A DNA stretch of 11,889 nt, from assembly GCA_025353305.1 (NCBI GenBank), contig JANXQX010000240.1, positions 1 through 11,889 on the forward strand. Reading direction: 5' to 3'. Source of the DNA: Holophagaceae bacterium. GTDB taxonomy: Bacteria; Acidobacteriota; Holophagae; Holophagales; Holophagaceae. A program made the position numbers and the translations under genes. The first letter of the stretch is position 1; the number at the start of each line of letters is the position of its first letter. The notes under the pieces were generated by a model that saw nothing but the letters and a program-made list of their open reading frames with translations, searched no databases and was not told the origin of the DNA. Below are positions 1 to 7,780 of this stretch, piece by piece.

Positions 1-1555
1 GCAGGGCTAGGGAGAGGCGGTGCTGGGGTGTTTCCAGGCCCAGCCAGGCGACGCCTTTCCATGCCAGCAGGCCCATGAGCGCGGCGCCCAGAAGCGAGAT
101 CATCCAGGTCTTGAGCACTGGTGCCCCGGGCATCTGCGGCAGCCGCGGTCTCAATCTGAACACCAGGAAGATGAGCCCTGCCAGGCTTGATACGCCATTG
201 GCCAGCGCAAGGCCGCCGGTGCCCAAGGGCCGCAGCCAGAGAAGGCTAAGCAGGACGTTCAGCATCATGGAGGCCACCGCGATCACCATGGGTCCGCGGT
301 AGTCTTTCAGCGCGTAGAGGGCCTGGGTGCCGATGCGGCTGGTGGCGACAAAGAGCAGGCCCACGCACTGAAACATGATCGTGGTGGCGGTCCAGCTCGC
401 AGCGGCAGCGTCATAGGCGCCCGTTCGGAAAATGAGCGCACAGATGGGGTGGGCCAGCACCGCCAGTCCAATGCTGGCGGGAATGACGAGCAGCCCTGTA
501 GCGCCGAGGGCTTCGGCCAGATTGCTCCGCATCCCGTCCCAGTCTTTGGCCTCCGCCTGCCTGCTCAAGGCCGGGAGGCTCGCGGTGGCCAGGCTCATGG
601 CAAAGAGCCCCAATACCATCTCGCCCATCATGTTGGAGTTGTAGAGGACGATCTGCGCCCCCACTTTCAGGTTCGAAGCGAGCATTGCGGAGATGTAGGT
701 GTTGATGGGGTAGACGCCCGCGGCCAGCAACCCGGGCCCCATTCGCCGCAAGGCCAGGCGCACCCAAGGGTCCTTGAAGTGGAGGCCCGGCCGCACGGTG
801 AAACCCAAGGCCAGGGTCGATGGAACGATGACCGCCAACTGCACAACACCGCCCACGAGCACCGCCACCGCGCAAATGGTGGCGATGTGCTCGGGGGAGG
901 TCCACCCGTGGCTGCGGCCAAAGAAAATTGCGGCCCACCCGAAGCTGATGAAAGCAAGGTTCCAGAAAATCGAAACCGCCGAAGCCAACGCGAAGCGTCC
1001 TCGCAAATTCAGCAGGCCGCCCAACCCGGCGGTCAGGCTCACCAAGGCCAAGTAGGGAAACATGATGCGTCCCAGGCGCACCGGCAGCGCCATCTCCGGC
1101 GGCGGCGGCAGCGAGCCCGAAAGCACACGGCCAAGCAGCGCGAGCTTCTCGCCGAAAGGCACGCCGGATGCGAGGCGTCCGACCACCATCAGGCCCGCGA
1201 TGAGGCTCATGGCCACCATCACCACCAATACCAGCACTGAAAGCAAGGTCAGCAGCGTGCCCAGGAAACGTGCTGCAGTGGCGCGGGTGGCGGCTTCGCC
1301 CTCCTTGGCTTCCAGCTCGGTCAGGGTAGGCAGGAAGGCTGCGGTCATGGTGCCTTCGGCGGTGAAACGGCGCAGCAGATTGGGCAGGCGGAAGGCCACC
1401 GAGTAGGCGTCCGCCGCGGCGCCAGCGCCCAGGTAATGCGATAGGAAGTAGGTCTGGGCGAGGCCGGTCAAACGGCTTAGCAAGGTCATCGCGGAGACAA
1501 CGGCCGCCGAGCGCAGCATGCTCGGTGGGCGATTCTGTGGCGTCTCGTCGCTCAT
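1..1555 (-). CDS. murJ: Lipid II flippase MurJ (MviN family), C-terminal end cut by window edge
   Basis: Inner-membrane flippase of the MOP superfamily that carries lipid-linked peptidoglycan precursor across the cytoplasmic membrane. The frame is open from the ATG at 1555 down to base 1, giving 518 visible residues without a stop. MurJ proteins are usually about 510-530 residues, so only a few codons should be missing. The N-terminus carries the family signature: SRLTGLAQTYFLSHYLGAGA, then DAYSVAFRLPNLLRRFTAEG and TAAFLPTLTELE. Later segments also fit, for example FRTGAYDAAAASWTAT and the YALKDYRGP helix. The protein is a run of hydrophobic helices throughout, consistent with about 14 membrane segments. 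No strong Shine-Dalgarno sequence precedes the start. The gene diverges from the LysR-type regulator at 1769 with 213 nt between them. Confidence is high because the match runs the full length. Confidence 0.95.
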   Translation of the reverse strand, partial: MSDETPQNRPPSMLRSAAVVSAMTLLSRLTGLAQTYFLSHYLGAGAAADAYSVAFRLPNLLRRFTAEGTMTAAFLPTLTELEAKEGEAATRATAARFLGTLLTLLSVLVLVVMVAMSLIAGLMVVGRLASGVPFGEKLALLGRVLSGSLPPPPEMALPVRLGRIMFPYLALVSLTAGLGGLLNLRGRFALASAVSIFWNLAFISFGWAAIFFGRSHGWTSPEHIATICAVAVLVGGVVQLAVIVPSTLALGFTVRPGLHFKDPWVRLALRRMGPGLLAAGVYPINTYISAMLASNLKVGAQIVLYNSNMMGEMVLGLFAMSLATASLPALSRQAEAKDWDGMRSNLAEALGATGLLVIPASIGLAVLAHPICALIFRTGAYDAAAASWTATTIMFQCVGLLFVATSRIGTQALYALKDYRGPMVIAVASMMLNVLLSLLWLRPLGTGGLALANGVSSLAGLIFLVFRLRPRLPQMPGAPVLKTWMISLLGAALMGLLAWKGVAWLGLETPQHRLSLAL

Positions 1556-1723
1556 GGCGCGGGCAGGACCCAAAAGCCCACCAGATGCATGAAGGCCAAG
1601 GCCGCGCCAGGAGGCCGATCGAAGGCGTTCATGAGGCCATGGCCAAGGGAAAGGAGCATCAGGACATCCAGGGTTGGTACAGCTTAGCTTGGCTTTTGCA
1701 TTTCGTTTTTGCTTCTGATCCAG

Positions 1724-1740
1724 AATTGGTGATCACAATT
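1724..1740. promoter_or_regulatory. Dyad with LysR-box-like T-N11-A geometry in the murJ/LysR divergent spacer
   Basis: The 213-nt spacer (1556-1768) between the two divergent starts shows no convincing gene. It holds a partial inverted repeat centred between 1732 and 1733: a perfect 8-bp core GTGATCAC (1729-1736) with further matching arms (aattg...acaatt). It lies about 30 nt upstream of the LysR start, inside an AT-richer patch. LysR-type regulators often bind such interrupted dyads and repress their own promoter, so an autoregulatory operator is plausible. The binding role is inference from position and symmetry only. I could not place confident -35/-10 boxes for either gene. Confidence 0.35.
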
Positions 1741-1768
1741 ACCGGAACGTGTTGATGATCGGTGCCCC

Positions 1769-2689
1769 ATGCTGATGAAGAAACCACTGCTGAACGTTTT
1801 CCTCGTGGTGATGGAGGAGAAGAGCTTCACGCGGGCGGCGGAAAAACTGGGGCGCACCCAACCCGCCATCACGCAGGCCATCCAGCGCCTGGAAACCGAA
1901 CTGGGGGAGACGCTCATCGACCGCAGCGGGCGGGAACTGGCGCTGACGGATGCCGGGCGGGTGGTGTTCGAGGCGGCGCGCCGCCAGGAGAATCTGCAAC
2001 GTGAACTCATCGCGCAGCTGGGCGAGTTGCGGAACAAGGCCGCGGGGCGACTGGTCATCGGCGCCAACGAAAGCATGATCCTGTACCTGCTGCCGCACCT
2101 GATCCGCTACCGTCAGGCCTACCCGAAAGTCAAACTGGTCGTGCAACGCAGCCGGTCCAGCGAAGTGCCGGATCTGCTCTTGGCGGGTGACGTGGATTTC
2201 GGCGTGGTGAGTTACATCACCGGGGATGAGCGCTTCCGTTCCCAGGTGCTGTACGTGGACCACCTTTCCTTTGTCGTGGCTCCGAGTCACCGCCTGGCCG
2301 CGAAAAGGATTCTGTCAATCAGGGATCTGGAAGCGGAAACCTTCATCGCGCACAACGTGGCCTCACCCTATAGGGATGCCGTGTTGATGGCCTTCCAGCA
2401 GCAACAAACCCACCTGAACATGGACATCGAAATGCCTACGGTGGAAAGCATCCGGCGCATGGTGCAGTCGGGTTTGGGCGTGGCGTTCCTGCCGAGGGTC
2501 TGCGTGGATCAGGACCTGAGGACAGGCATCCTCAAGGAGATCCCCGTTGAAGAGCTGCAATTGGAGCGGAAGATCTACCTGCTGAGCGTGAACAAGCGCC
2601 CCTTGAGCCATGCCGCGGAAGCCTTCCAGGAATTGATGAGGAAGGACCTCGCCAAATCATCCATACGCGGTGAATCGGAGCAGGATTAA
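1769..2689 (+). CDS. LysR-type transcriptional regulator
   Basis: DNA-binding regulator of the LysR family, 306 residues, the normal family length. The N-terminal winged helix-turn-helix is at about residues 8-65, with the typical FLVVMEEKSFTRAAEKLG and TQPAITQAIQRLE segments followed by LTDAGRVVFEAARR. The linker coiled helix follows. From about residue 90 comes a periplasmic-binding-like effector domain: LVIGANESMILYLLP, then DVDFGVVSY, and a late ESIRRMVQSGLGVAFLPR motif. The effector cannot be read from sequence. An in-frame ATG two codons downstream (1775) is an alternative start; neither has a clear ribosome binding site. The gene is divergent from murJ, and its TAA overlaps the stop of the convergent FecR-domain pseudogene by 4 nt (2686-2689). 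A candidate operator sits just upstream at 1724-1740. Family call firm; target genes unknown. Confidence 0.93.
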   Translation: MLMKKPLLNVFLVVMEEKSFTRAAEKLGRTQPAITQAIQRLETELGETLIDRSGRELALTDAGRVVFEAARRQENLQRELIAQLGELRNKAAGRLVIGANESMILYLLPHLIRYRQAYPKVKLVVQRSRSSEVPDLLLAGDVDFGVVSYITGDERFRSQVLYVDHLSFVVAPSHRLAAKRILSIRDLEAETFIAHNVASPYRDAVLMAFQQQQTHLNMDIEMPTVESIRRMVQSGLGVAFLPRVCVDQDLRTGILKEIPVEELQLERKIYLLSVNKRPLSHAAEAFQELMRKDLAKSSIRGESEQD

Positions 2690-2838
2690 TCCTTATTGGG
2701 TTTCTCTGCCTTGTTTTTGGGCCGGTCCTCTTCCTTCTTGGGCTTGTCGCGTTTTTCATCCATTCGCTCGAGATGCTTTTCTTCGCGGGGGACGGGTTTT
2801 TCCTCCCGTGCCGGGCTTTTCGGAGACGGTTGTGGCGC

Positions 2839-2946
2839 GGGGCGTTCCGTGGGCTTTACGGGGCTTTCAACAGGGCGATTAACGGGACGTTCCACCGGTT
2901 GTTTGGCGGGACGATCCGCAGGACGATCCACGGGCTTTGCCGGACG
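2839..2946 (-). repeat. RPxxxP/RPV coding repeat in the pseudogene's C-terminal tail
   Basis: The third frame encodes a degenerate series of four-residue units: NRPAKPVDRPADRPAKQPVE, then RPVNRPVESPVKPTERP. It is followed by a strongly charged Lys/Glu/Arg/Asp tail (2689-2808). Extended Pro-rich and charged C-termini of this type suggest a disordered, perhaps cell-wall-spanning, end. The regular period continuing in this frame shows that the third frame was translated as part of the gene. Confidence 0.65.
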
Positions 2947-3542
2947 GTTTTCAACTGGCTCGACGCGCAGCGAGCGGTCGGAGTTGGGGCGTCCCTGTTC
3001 GGGGTCAGGCCTTGGAGGTGGTGGAATCGTTGTTGGCAGTGGCAGCGGCACTGGAGCTGGGCTTGGGGTGGTTGGGTGGGGAACTGGTTGCGGATTTCCT
3101 CGGTCCGCTCGGTCCACCACGGGTTTCGGCGTGGGAAGTCCCTCCCGCGCGGGGCGCAATGTCGTTGCGGCGGCTGTGGCGGAGCGCACAGGGGGGCGGC
3201 AGTGGGTGTGTTCTGCTGAAGCCTGTCGAGCGTGGCCCGATCCAGAGGCCGGCCCGGATTGGCCTCATTGGCCTGCTGCCGCGCGGCGAAAGGCACGGGC
3301 GGCGGCGGCGGTGGCGTGCGGGAGATCACAGCTCGGTTCACCACCTGCGAGGGGGGACGCTGTACAGTGCCCGGTCCGGATCTGGCCAGAACACTCTCCC
3401 GGCTCGGAGCCACCAGAGCCGTGGAACCTGTAACCTGCGCCTGGCGCAAAGCACCAGGGCTGATGGACACGGCCGCGGCCGCCACGGAGCGTGAGCCGAC
3501 GAAAGCTGAATGCGGCACCGCGGTGACGGCCCCGATCACGGT

Positions 3543-3638
3543 GCGGTTCACATACGTGACGTTGGTGACGTTGATGTTGGTCACATTGATGACGTTGACG
3601 TTCGTTACGTGGTTGCTGTTCAGATTCTGCACGTAGTT
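3543..3638 (-). repeat. Asn-Val-Thr coding repeat inside the DUF6600 remnant
   Basis: On the minus strand this stretch encodes a degenerate run built from VTN, NVN and INV units (for example NHVTNVNVINVTNINVTNVT). On the plus strand it appears as repeated gacgttg/gatgttg words. Such a run after the aromatic YGxW domain is a feature I associate with this exported protein family, and it supports the frame assignment there. It is a low-complexity protein repeat and not a mobile or regulatory element. Confidence 0.7.
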
Positions 3639-4816
3639 GCTGGAGGCGTGGTAGGCGGGGTGGTAGACCTCGCGGGGCCCGAGGGGGAACCAGGCGACGC
3701 CTCCTCCGCGGCCAAAAGACATCGAGGCGCTGAACCCGCTGCCGGCCACGAAGACGACTAAGGCCGGGGCATAGACCGGGCGGGCCATCACGCGGCCCGG
3801 GATCCAGCCCCAGCCATCATTCATGCGGGCCCAGCGGCCATAATGGAACGGCGCGAAGCCCCATGGGGCGTCATCCACCCAGGTCCAGCCCCAAGGTCCG
3901 ACCCAGGCCCAATGACCATTGCGGTAGGGAACCCAGCCCACCGCGACGCGGGGCCTCCACACGGGGCCATATTCTGGCTCATCGGTCCAGGTTCCGTTGT
4001 CGTCCAGATCCTCGTATCCGATCATCTCCCGGCCCACATAACGGACTGACGCCGACCCTTCTTCGCGCCGGTCCCGTTGCAGGCATCAGCTCTCGAAGCC
4101 ATTCGGGGGGACCGCCTCGGTCAGGTCGTAGGTAGGATAATCGCCCCCTGGAGGGCCAGCGTACGGTCCGCATCCACTCCAAGGCTGGAGCCGTTGGACG
4201 AAACTTCCGCCTCGCCATTGCGGGTGGTGATGGAAGTGCGGTCGCCGTCACCATTCACATCGATGCGATAGGTGCCAGGGCGCGAGATGGTCACCGCCCC
4301 CTGGGGTGTGGCGACCTCAAAGCTTTGACCGTCGAGATGGCGCACCTGGAGTTCGACGGAACCATCGGTGAGGCGGAGTTGCACGAACTGGTCGCTGAAA
4401 TCCAGGAAAGTCAAGGCTGTTCTGGGTCCCATCCGGAGGGCGGTGGAACCGACGTGCAGTTCGGCCCGGCCCCGGTCATCCACCCAAAGCTGGTCGCCCG
4501 CCCGCATAGGATAATTGAGGGTGGCCTCAGCCCAATCGTCCATCTCACCGGGGCGGAAGGAGACATTGCCCTGGATGTAGTTAAGCCGGGCTACCCAAGC
4601 GGGCGGATCCTCGTCCTGAATGGACATGGCTTCACGCTGGATGAGCTGCCGCGGCGCCTCACGGCGGGCGGGATCGTCCTGGAGCCTGGCACGGAGGTGG
4701 CCTGATCCGATAAGTGTGGAGGCGGTGAGCACGGAAAGGAAAAAGCGGGAGGAGTTTCGCATAGGTGCTCCAAGTGTGGAAACACTGCCTATTAATAAAC
4801 TTACGTCTGAATGGAT

Positions 4817-4838
4817 CACACGCATATGGAATCGTGTG
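4817..4838. promoter_or_regulatory. Inverted repeat in divergent spacer between FecR-type pseudogene and lipoprotein
   Basis: The spacer 4763-4953 is noticeably more AT-rich than the genes around it and must hold the promoters of both divergent genes. Within it, CACACG (4817-4822) and CGTGTG (4833-4838) form a perfect 6-bp inverted repeat around a 10-nt spacer. The roughly 16-bp centre-to-centre distance would suit a dimeric regulator. No confident -35/-10 pair was found, and no known operator was recognised. Confidence 0.3.
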
Positions 4839-4941
4839 GGAGCCACCCGGAAAGTCCGTGGTTTTGAGATGCCGTTTAGAACTTTGTTTGGAACGGCACT
4901 AAACTCCAATGGATTGCTGCGGGTCCATAAGGACATCCCAT

Positions 4942-4948
4942 AAGGAGG
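4942..4948 (+). promoter_or_regulatory. Strong ribosome binding site fixing the lipoprotein start
   Basis: AAGGAGG is a near-perfect Shine-Dalgarno sequence ending 5 nt before the ATG at 4954. It decides the start: the frame is open further upstream to an ATG at 4909, but that one has no such site and would put 15 hydrophilic residues before the signal peptide. Confidence 0.85.
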
Positions 4949-4953
4949 ATCAA

Positions 4954-5769
4954 ATGCGAGCTTGGCTTGTAACACTAGCCCCTCTCACTCTGGCTGGACT
5001 TCTGGCTTGTGGGGGGCAGGGGCACAATACCCCTGTGGCACCCCCGGCCAATTCGAAGATGGACCCGGATACGGCTGCCGCCATGACGGTCGCTTTCGAT
5101 ACCACCGAGGCCAACCAGGCCGGCGAGATGGATGGCTCGGGCCCAACCCCGGCCGGTGAAGCCCTCAGCATGGTGCAGCCCGATCATCCGGCCTGCGTGG
5201 CGGTCAGCAATGTCACCGCGTCCTCAGTGACCTGGACCTTCAATGCTTGCACGGGTCCCCATGGCTGGACCTGGAATGGCGTGGTGGTGATCTCCTGGAG
5301 CAAGAATCCTGATGGCACCGTCCTGGTGAAGCACGATCATCAGAATTTCGTCGGGACCAAGGATGGGAAGACCTGGACCATCAACGGGATCAAGGATCAT
5401 TTACGCAATCCCGCCACCAAGATGGTCACGCTCACCGCTGAACCCGGATTCACCAAGACCTTCAACGACGGCACCACCACCACCGCCTACACCTACACCT
5501 GCGCCTTGACCGCGGATTGGTCCACGGCCGGCCAGCGCAAGCTCTACGGCACCTGGGCCATGACGCCCTCGACCGGCGATGCGGTGACCGCAAGCATCGC
5601 CCAGGCCACCGCGCTGGTCTGGGACAAGGCCGCCGGCTGCTGCTATCCGGTCTCCGGCACCTTGAACCTGGCCAAGGGCGCGAAGACCGCCACCATCGTG
5701 CATAGCCTGCCCTGCGGCACCGTGACCACCAACGGCACGGCGAAACTTCTCCCGCCTTGCAGCATGTGA
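4954..5769 (+). CDS. Exported lipoprotein of unknown function
   Basis: A 271-residue protein that I do not recognise. It begins with a lipoprotein signal peptide, MRAWLVTLAPLTLAGLLACG, whose lipobox LLAC puts the lipidated cysteine at residue 19. Ser, Thr, Pro and Asn-rich sequence follows, so it is probably anchored in a membrane facing outside the cytoplasm. The mature part is rich in Thr, Gly, Trp and short alternating segments (for example VTASSVTWTFNAC and NGVVVISWSKNPDGTV), suggesting an all-beta fold. Several cysteines are spread through it (including a CC pair near residue 228 and a final PPCSM), which may form disulfides. The gene stands alone: divergent from the FecR-type pseudogene, with a strong ribosome binding site and a strong terminator directly after the stop. 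Function is unknown. Confidence 0.85.
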   Translation: MRAWLVTLAPLTLAGLLACGGQGHNTPVAPPANSKMDPDTAAAMTVAFDTTEANQAGEMDGSGPTPAGEALSMVQPDHPACVAVSNVTASSVTWTFNACTGPHGWTWNGVVVISWSKNPDGTVLVKHDHQNFVGTKDGKTWTINGIKDHLRNPATKMVTLTAEPGFTKTFNDGTTTTAYTYTCALTADWSTAGQRKLYGTWAMTPSTGDAVTASIAQATALVWDKAAGCCYPVSGTLNLAKGAKTATIVHSLPCGTVTTNGTAKLLPPCSM

Positions 5770-5787
5770 CCCTGTCGTTTCCAGACA

Positions 5788-5817
5788 AACGCCCCGGCTG
5801 TTGCCGGGGCGTTTTTT
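5788..5817 (+). terminator. Rho-independent terminator after the lipoprotein gene
   Basis: An 11-bp perfect stem (AACGCCCCGGC paired with GCCGGGGCGTT) closes a 4-nt TGTT loop and runs into a T6 tract. It begins 18 nt after the lipoprotein stop codon and separates it from tpx. Confidence 0.95.
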
Positions 5818-5928
5818 CGGTGCATGACGTTTAATGAGTCACAGTTTCAGCGATCCTTCAACCGCCGGGACCAACGCGCATTCTTTTTATCGGAACCGGT
5901 AGTAGGATAGGGGCGTTTCGGAGGTCCC

Positions 5929-6474
5929 ATGGCGACGCTCACCTTCAAAGGAAGCCCGGTCAACACCATCGGGGAACTGCCCGTCATTGGGCATCCCTGT
6001 CCGCCATTCACCCTCACCCGCGCTGATCTGAGCGAACTTTCCCTTGTTGATCTCCAAGGCCAGCGGGTGATCCTGAACATCTTCCCGAGCCTCGATACCA
6101 CCATCTGCGCCAAAGGCGTGCGCACTTTTGACGCGCGGGCTTCAGAGGTGCCGAACATGGTGGTGCTCTGCGTCTCCGAGGATCTCCCCTTCGCCCAGGC
6201 GCGCTTCTGCAAAGCCGAGGGCATCGATGACGTAGTGCCCGTCTCAACCTTCCGCCACCCTGAATTCGGCAACGATTTCGGGGTCACAATGGTGGACGGC
6301 CCCCTGCGCGGACTCCTGGCCCGGGCCCTGGTCGTGCTTGATGAAAATGGCACCGTCGTCCATACCGAACTGGTGCCGGAACTGGCCTGCGAGGCGGATT
6401 ATGACGGAGCCTTGGACATCATCCACAACCATCACCGGCCCTGTCTGGACGACGCCCTGCTGACGAGTGAATAG
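5929..6474 (+). CDS. tpx: Thiol peroxidase (atypical 2-Cys peroxiredoxin Tpx)
   Basis: Reduces hydrogen peroxide and alkyl hydroperoxides using electrons from thioredoxin. The peroxidatic cysteine is C60 in FPSLDTTICAKGVRTF, with the essential T57. The resolving cysteine is C94 in DLPFAQARFCKAEGI. Both sit at the family's positions (C61 and C95 in the E. coli enzyme). GGAGG at 5920-5924, four bases before the ATG, supports the start. The protein is 181 residues against about 167 for typical Tpx. The extra length is a C-terminal tail (about residues 166-181, HNHHRPCLDDALLTSE) carrying an additional cysteine, C172. Further non-canonical cysteines are C24 and C154. The gene is monocistronic, insulated upstream by the 5788-5817 terminator, and converges on the pyruvyl transferase-family gene with 32 nt between their ends; no terminator is visible in that gap. 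Confidence 0.96.
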   Translation: MATLTFKGSPVNTIGELPVIGHPCPPFTLTRADLSELSLVDLQGQRVILNIFPSLDTTICAKGVRTFDARASEVPNMVVLCVSEDLPFAQARFCKAEGIDDVVPVSTFRHPEFGNDFGVTMVDGPLRGLLARALVVLDENGTVVHTELVPELACEADYDGALDIIHNHHRPCLDDALLTSE

Positions 6475-6506
6475 TGCCGCCAGCGCGGGGATTCGAGAGT
6501 GCATTG

Positions 6507-7676
6507 TCAATCCAGGTATTCCTTCGCGAGGATCCAGTCCATGTTCCTGCTCACCTGGGCTCCGAGTTCGCGGCTGCGCTCCAGCAACTGGCGGCGCAGG
6601 GCCGGGCCAGCATTAAGGTGTGCCTGAGCCTGCGTGATGATGCCTTCAATGTTCGCTTCCAGCAGCAGCGCATCGAAGATGGGACCCTTCATGTCCAGCA
6701 GGCGCATGAGGCTATCGACCTTATGGCTGTTGGCGCTCAGGGCTACCATGGGCGTTCCTCCGGTGGCGGCGAAGATCCCGGGATGCCAGCGTCCGCCAAC
6801 ATGAACCGCCGCATTGCCGAAAAGGTCGATGGCCTGGCGCACCGGGAAATTGATTCCGATCAAGGGGAAGGCTGTCGCTGCCTGCACTTTCCGCATGATC
6901 CATGAGTCGACCTCGCAGGGCGCTGTGAGGACCACCGGGCCCACTTCTTCGTGCAACCGGCGGCATAGCCGGATGAAGGACGGAACCATATCCAGGTGCT
7001 GGTGTTGCGGCAGGGAATAGACAGAGCTTGCGCACACCGTGACGTAAGGCCGACTGGGGTCGAATCCTTCAGCCGTATCGGGCCACGCGGAGAATTGGCC
7101 TTCCCGGCGACCCAGGGCGCTCCATTCAGAGAGCGGTGCGGCCGGGAGCGCAAAGGTCACATCCGGAATTTCCTTCCACCGTCCGGGTTTGACCAAGGAA
7201 GCACAGGCCTCCACCGAGGTTGCCTCCCTGAAGTGGACCGCATCTAACATCGGATATATTTCGCGGGCGATCTCCGCCAGCGCTGGTTCACCCAGGTCCG
7301 CCGAATGGTTGGTCAGGATGCAGGGTTTCCCGAAGACCTGTTTGACCAGATAGGCCAGGAACAGCAGCATTCTTCCCTTGTGGGCACCCGGCCTGATGAA
7401 ATTTTCCCCGTTCAGCAACACTGCATCGCACTGCCGCAGCATGGCCGCGATGTCTCCAAGGGTGCGACCCGCCTTGACCTCCGCTGCGCAGCGGTGGAAG
7501 TCCGCCATGGTGTCCAGATTCCGCAAGGAGGGGTGCTGCTGAATGAACCAGGCACTGGGAGCCACCCAGGTGGGGGGGGTTCCGTTCCTGGCCAGCGCTC
7601 CCTTGAACCAAGCCCCCATGGCACGGCAGCCCCAATTAGGGAGGTCGGAAGTATCGGGTGCAAACACTAGCTTCAC
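6507..7676 (-). CDS. Polysaccharide pyruvyl transferase family protein
   Basis: About 389 residues. Members of this family (CsaB, WcaK and similar) add ketal pyruvate from phosphoenolpyruvate to surface sugars, though some members have other roles. Supporting motifs are an N-terminal NxGCxAM segment (LPNWGCRAMG), the acceptor-side VLLNGENFIRPG, HFREATSVEA, and the conserved Arg-His block VHVGGRWHPGIFAATGGTP (R296, H298) followed by the SANSHKVDSLMRLL helix. The chosen GTG start at 7676 has AAGGTG five bases upstream. An in-frame GTG at 7682 overlaps that site and is less likely. The gene diverges from the LicD-cytidylyltransferase-RLP operon, with about 104 nt between starts that must hold both promoters. 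That arrangement and the shared glycan theme suggest one cassette. Donor and acceptor are not known. Confidence 0.82.
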   Translation of the reverse strand: MKLVFAPDTSDLPNWGCRAMGAWFKGALARNGTPPTWVAPSAWFIQQHPSLRNLDTMADFHRCAAEVKAGRTLGDIAAMLRQCDAVLLNGENFIRPGAHKGRMLLFLAYLVKQVFGKPCILTNHSADLGEPALAEIAREIYPMLDAVHFREATSVEACASLVKPGRWKEIPDVTFALPAAPLSEWSALGRREGQFSAWPDTAEGFDPSRPYVTVCASSVYSLPQHQHLDMVPSFIRLCRRLHEEVGPVVLTAPCEVDSWIMRKVQAATAFPLIGINFPVRQAIDLFGNAAVHVGGRWHPGIFAATGGTPMVALSANSHKVDSLMRLLDMKGPIFDALLLEANIEGIITQAQAHLNAGPALRRQLLERSRELGAQVSRNMDWILAKEYLD

Positions 7677-7780
7677 GGCCACACCTTATCGAGCGTGCTG
7701 AAAAGACGCATCCGGCTGAATCAGCGAGGGGACCGGACAACTGAGGGTAGACTGATCATTCTTCAAAGGTTCGGTTTTCC
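7677..7780. promoter_or_regulatory. Divergent promoter region between pyruvyl transferase-family gene and LicD operon
   Basis: This roughly 100-nt spacer is the only upstream DNA for both transcripts. AAGGTG (7682-7687, read on the minus strand) is the likely ribosome binding site of the minus-strand gene. AAAGG (7765-7769) is a weak and distant one for the operon start at 7781. I could not assign -35/-10 boxes with confidence. A shared promoter region suggests coordinated expression, which is inference. Confidence 0.4.

Larger units (their letters stand above)
2686..4762 (-). pseudogene. Broken gene for exported FecR-domain / DUF6600 (YGxW) repeat protein
   Basis: Three consecutive minus-strand frames join into one protein. 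The ATG at 4762 has GGAG 5 nt upstream (4768-4771) and starts a signal peptide (MRNSSRFFLSVLTASTLIGS). A FecR-like beta domain follows at about residues 60-205. Near 4144-4148 the frame is lost at a C5 run; one more base would continue it as GDYPTYDLTEAV. A TGA at 4086-4088 stands where a Trp is expected before CLQRDRREEG. The second frame holds the DUF6600 part with GHWAWVGPWGWTWVDDAPWG and FAPFHYGRWA, then an Asn-Val-Thr repeat. At a G6 run (3191-3196) the frame shifts again into a Pro/Arg-rich and then Lys/Glu-rich tail ending at 2686. Restoring one base at each run makes 2079 nt, exactly 693 codons. Intact relatives are exported proteins of unknown function. Sequencing error in homopolymers is possible, but it would not easily explain the TGA. 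Confidence 0.82.

Noticed and set aside
449..1240. Long plus-strand open frame (263 codons)
   Set aside because: It lies wholly opposite murJ, has Gln/His/Arg-rich nonsense composition and no family motif; it is an antisense shadow of a high-GC gene.
2696..3433. Plus-strand open frame rich in Gly, Ser and Arg
   Set aside because: It is the reverse of the Pro/Arg-rich tail of the FecR/DUF6600 pseudogene; the minus-strand frames show the recognisable repeats.
4861..4925. Possible sigma-54 promoter (GGCAC word) before the lipoprotein
   Set aside because: The GG and GC dinucleotides are not at the required spacing, so it does not fit a -24/-12 promoter.
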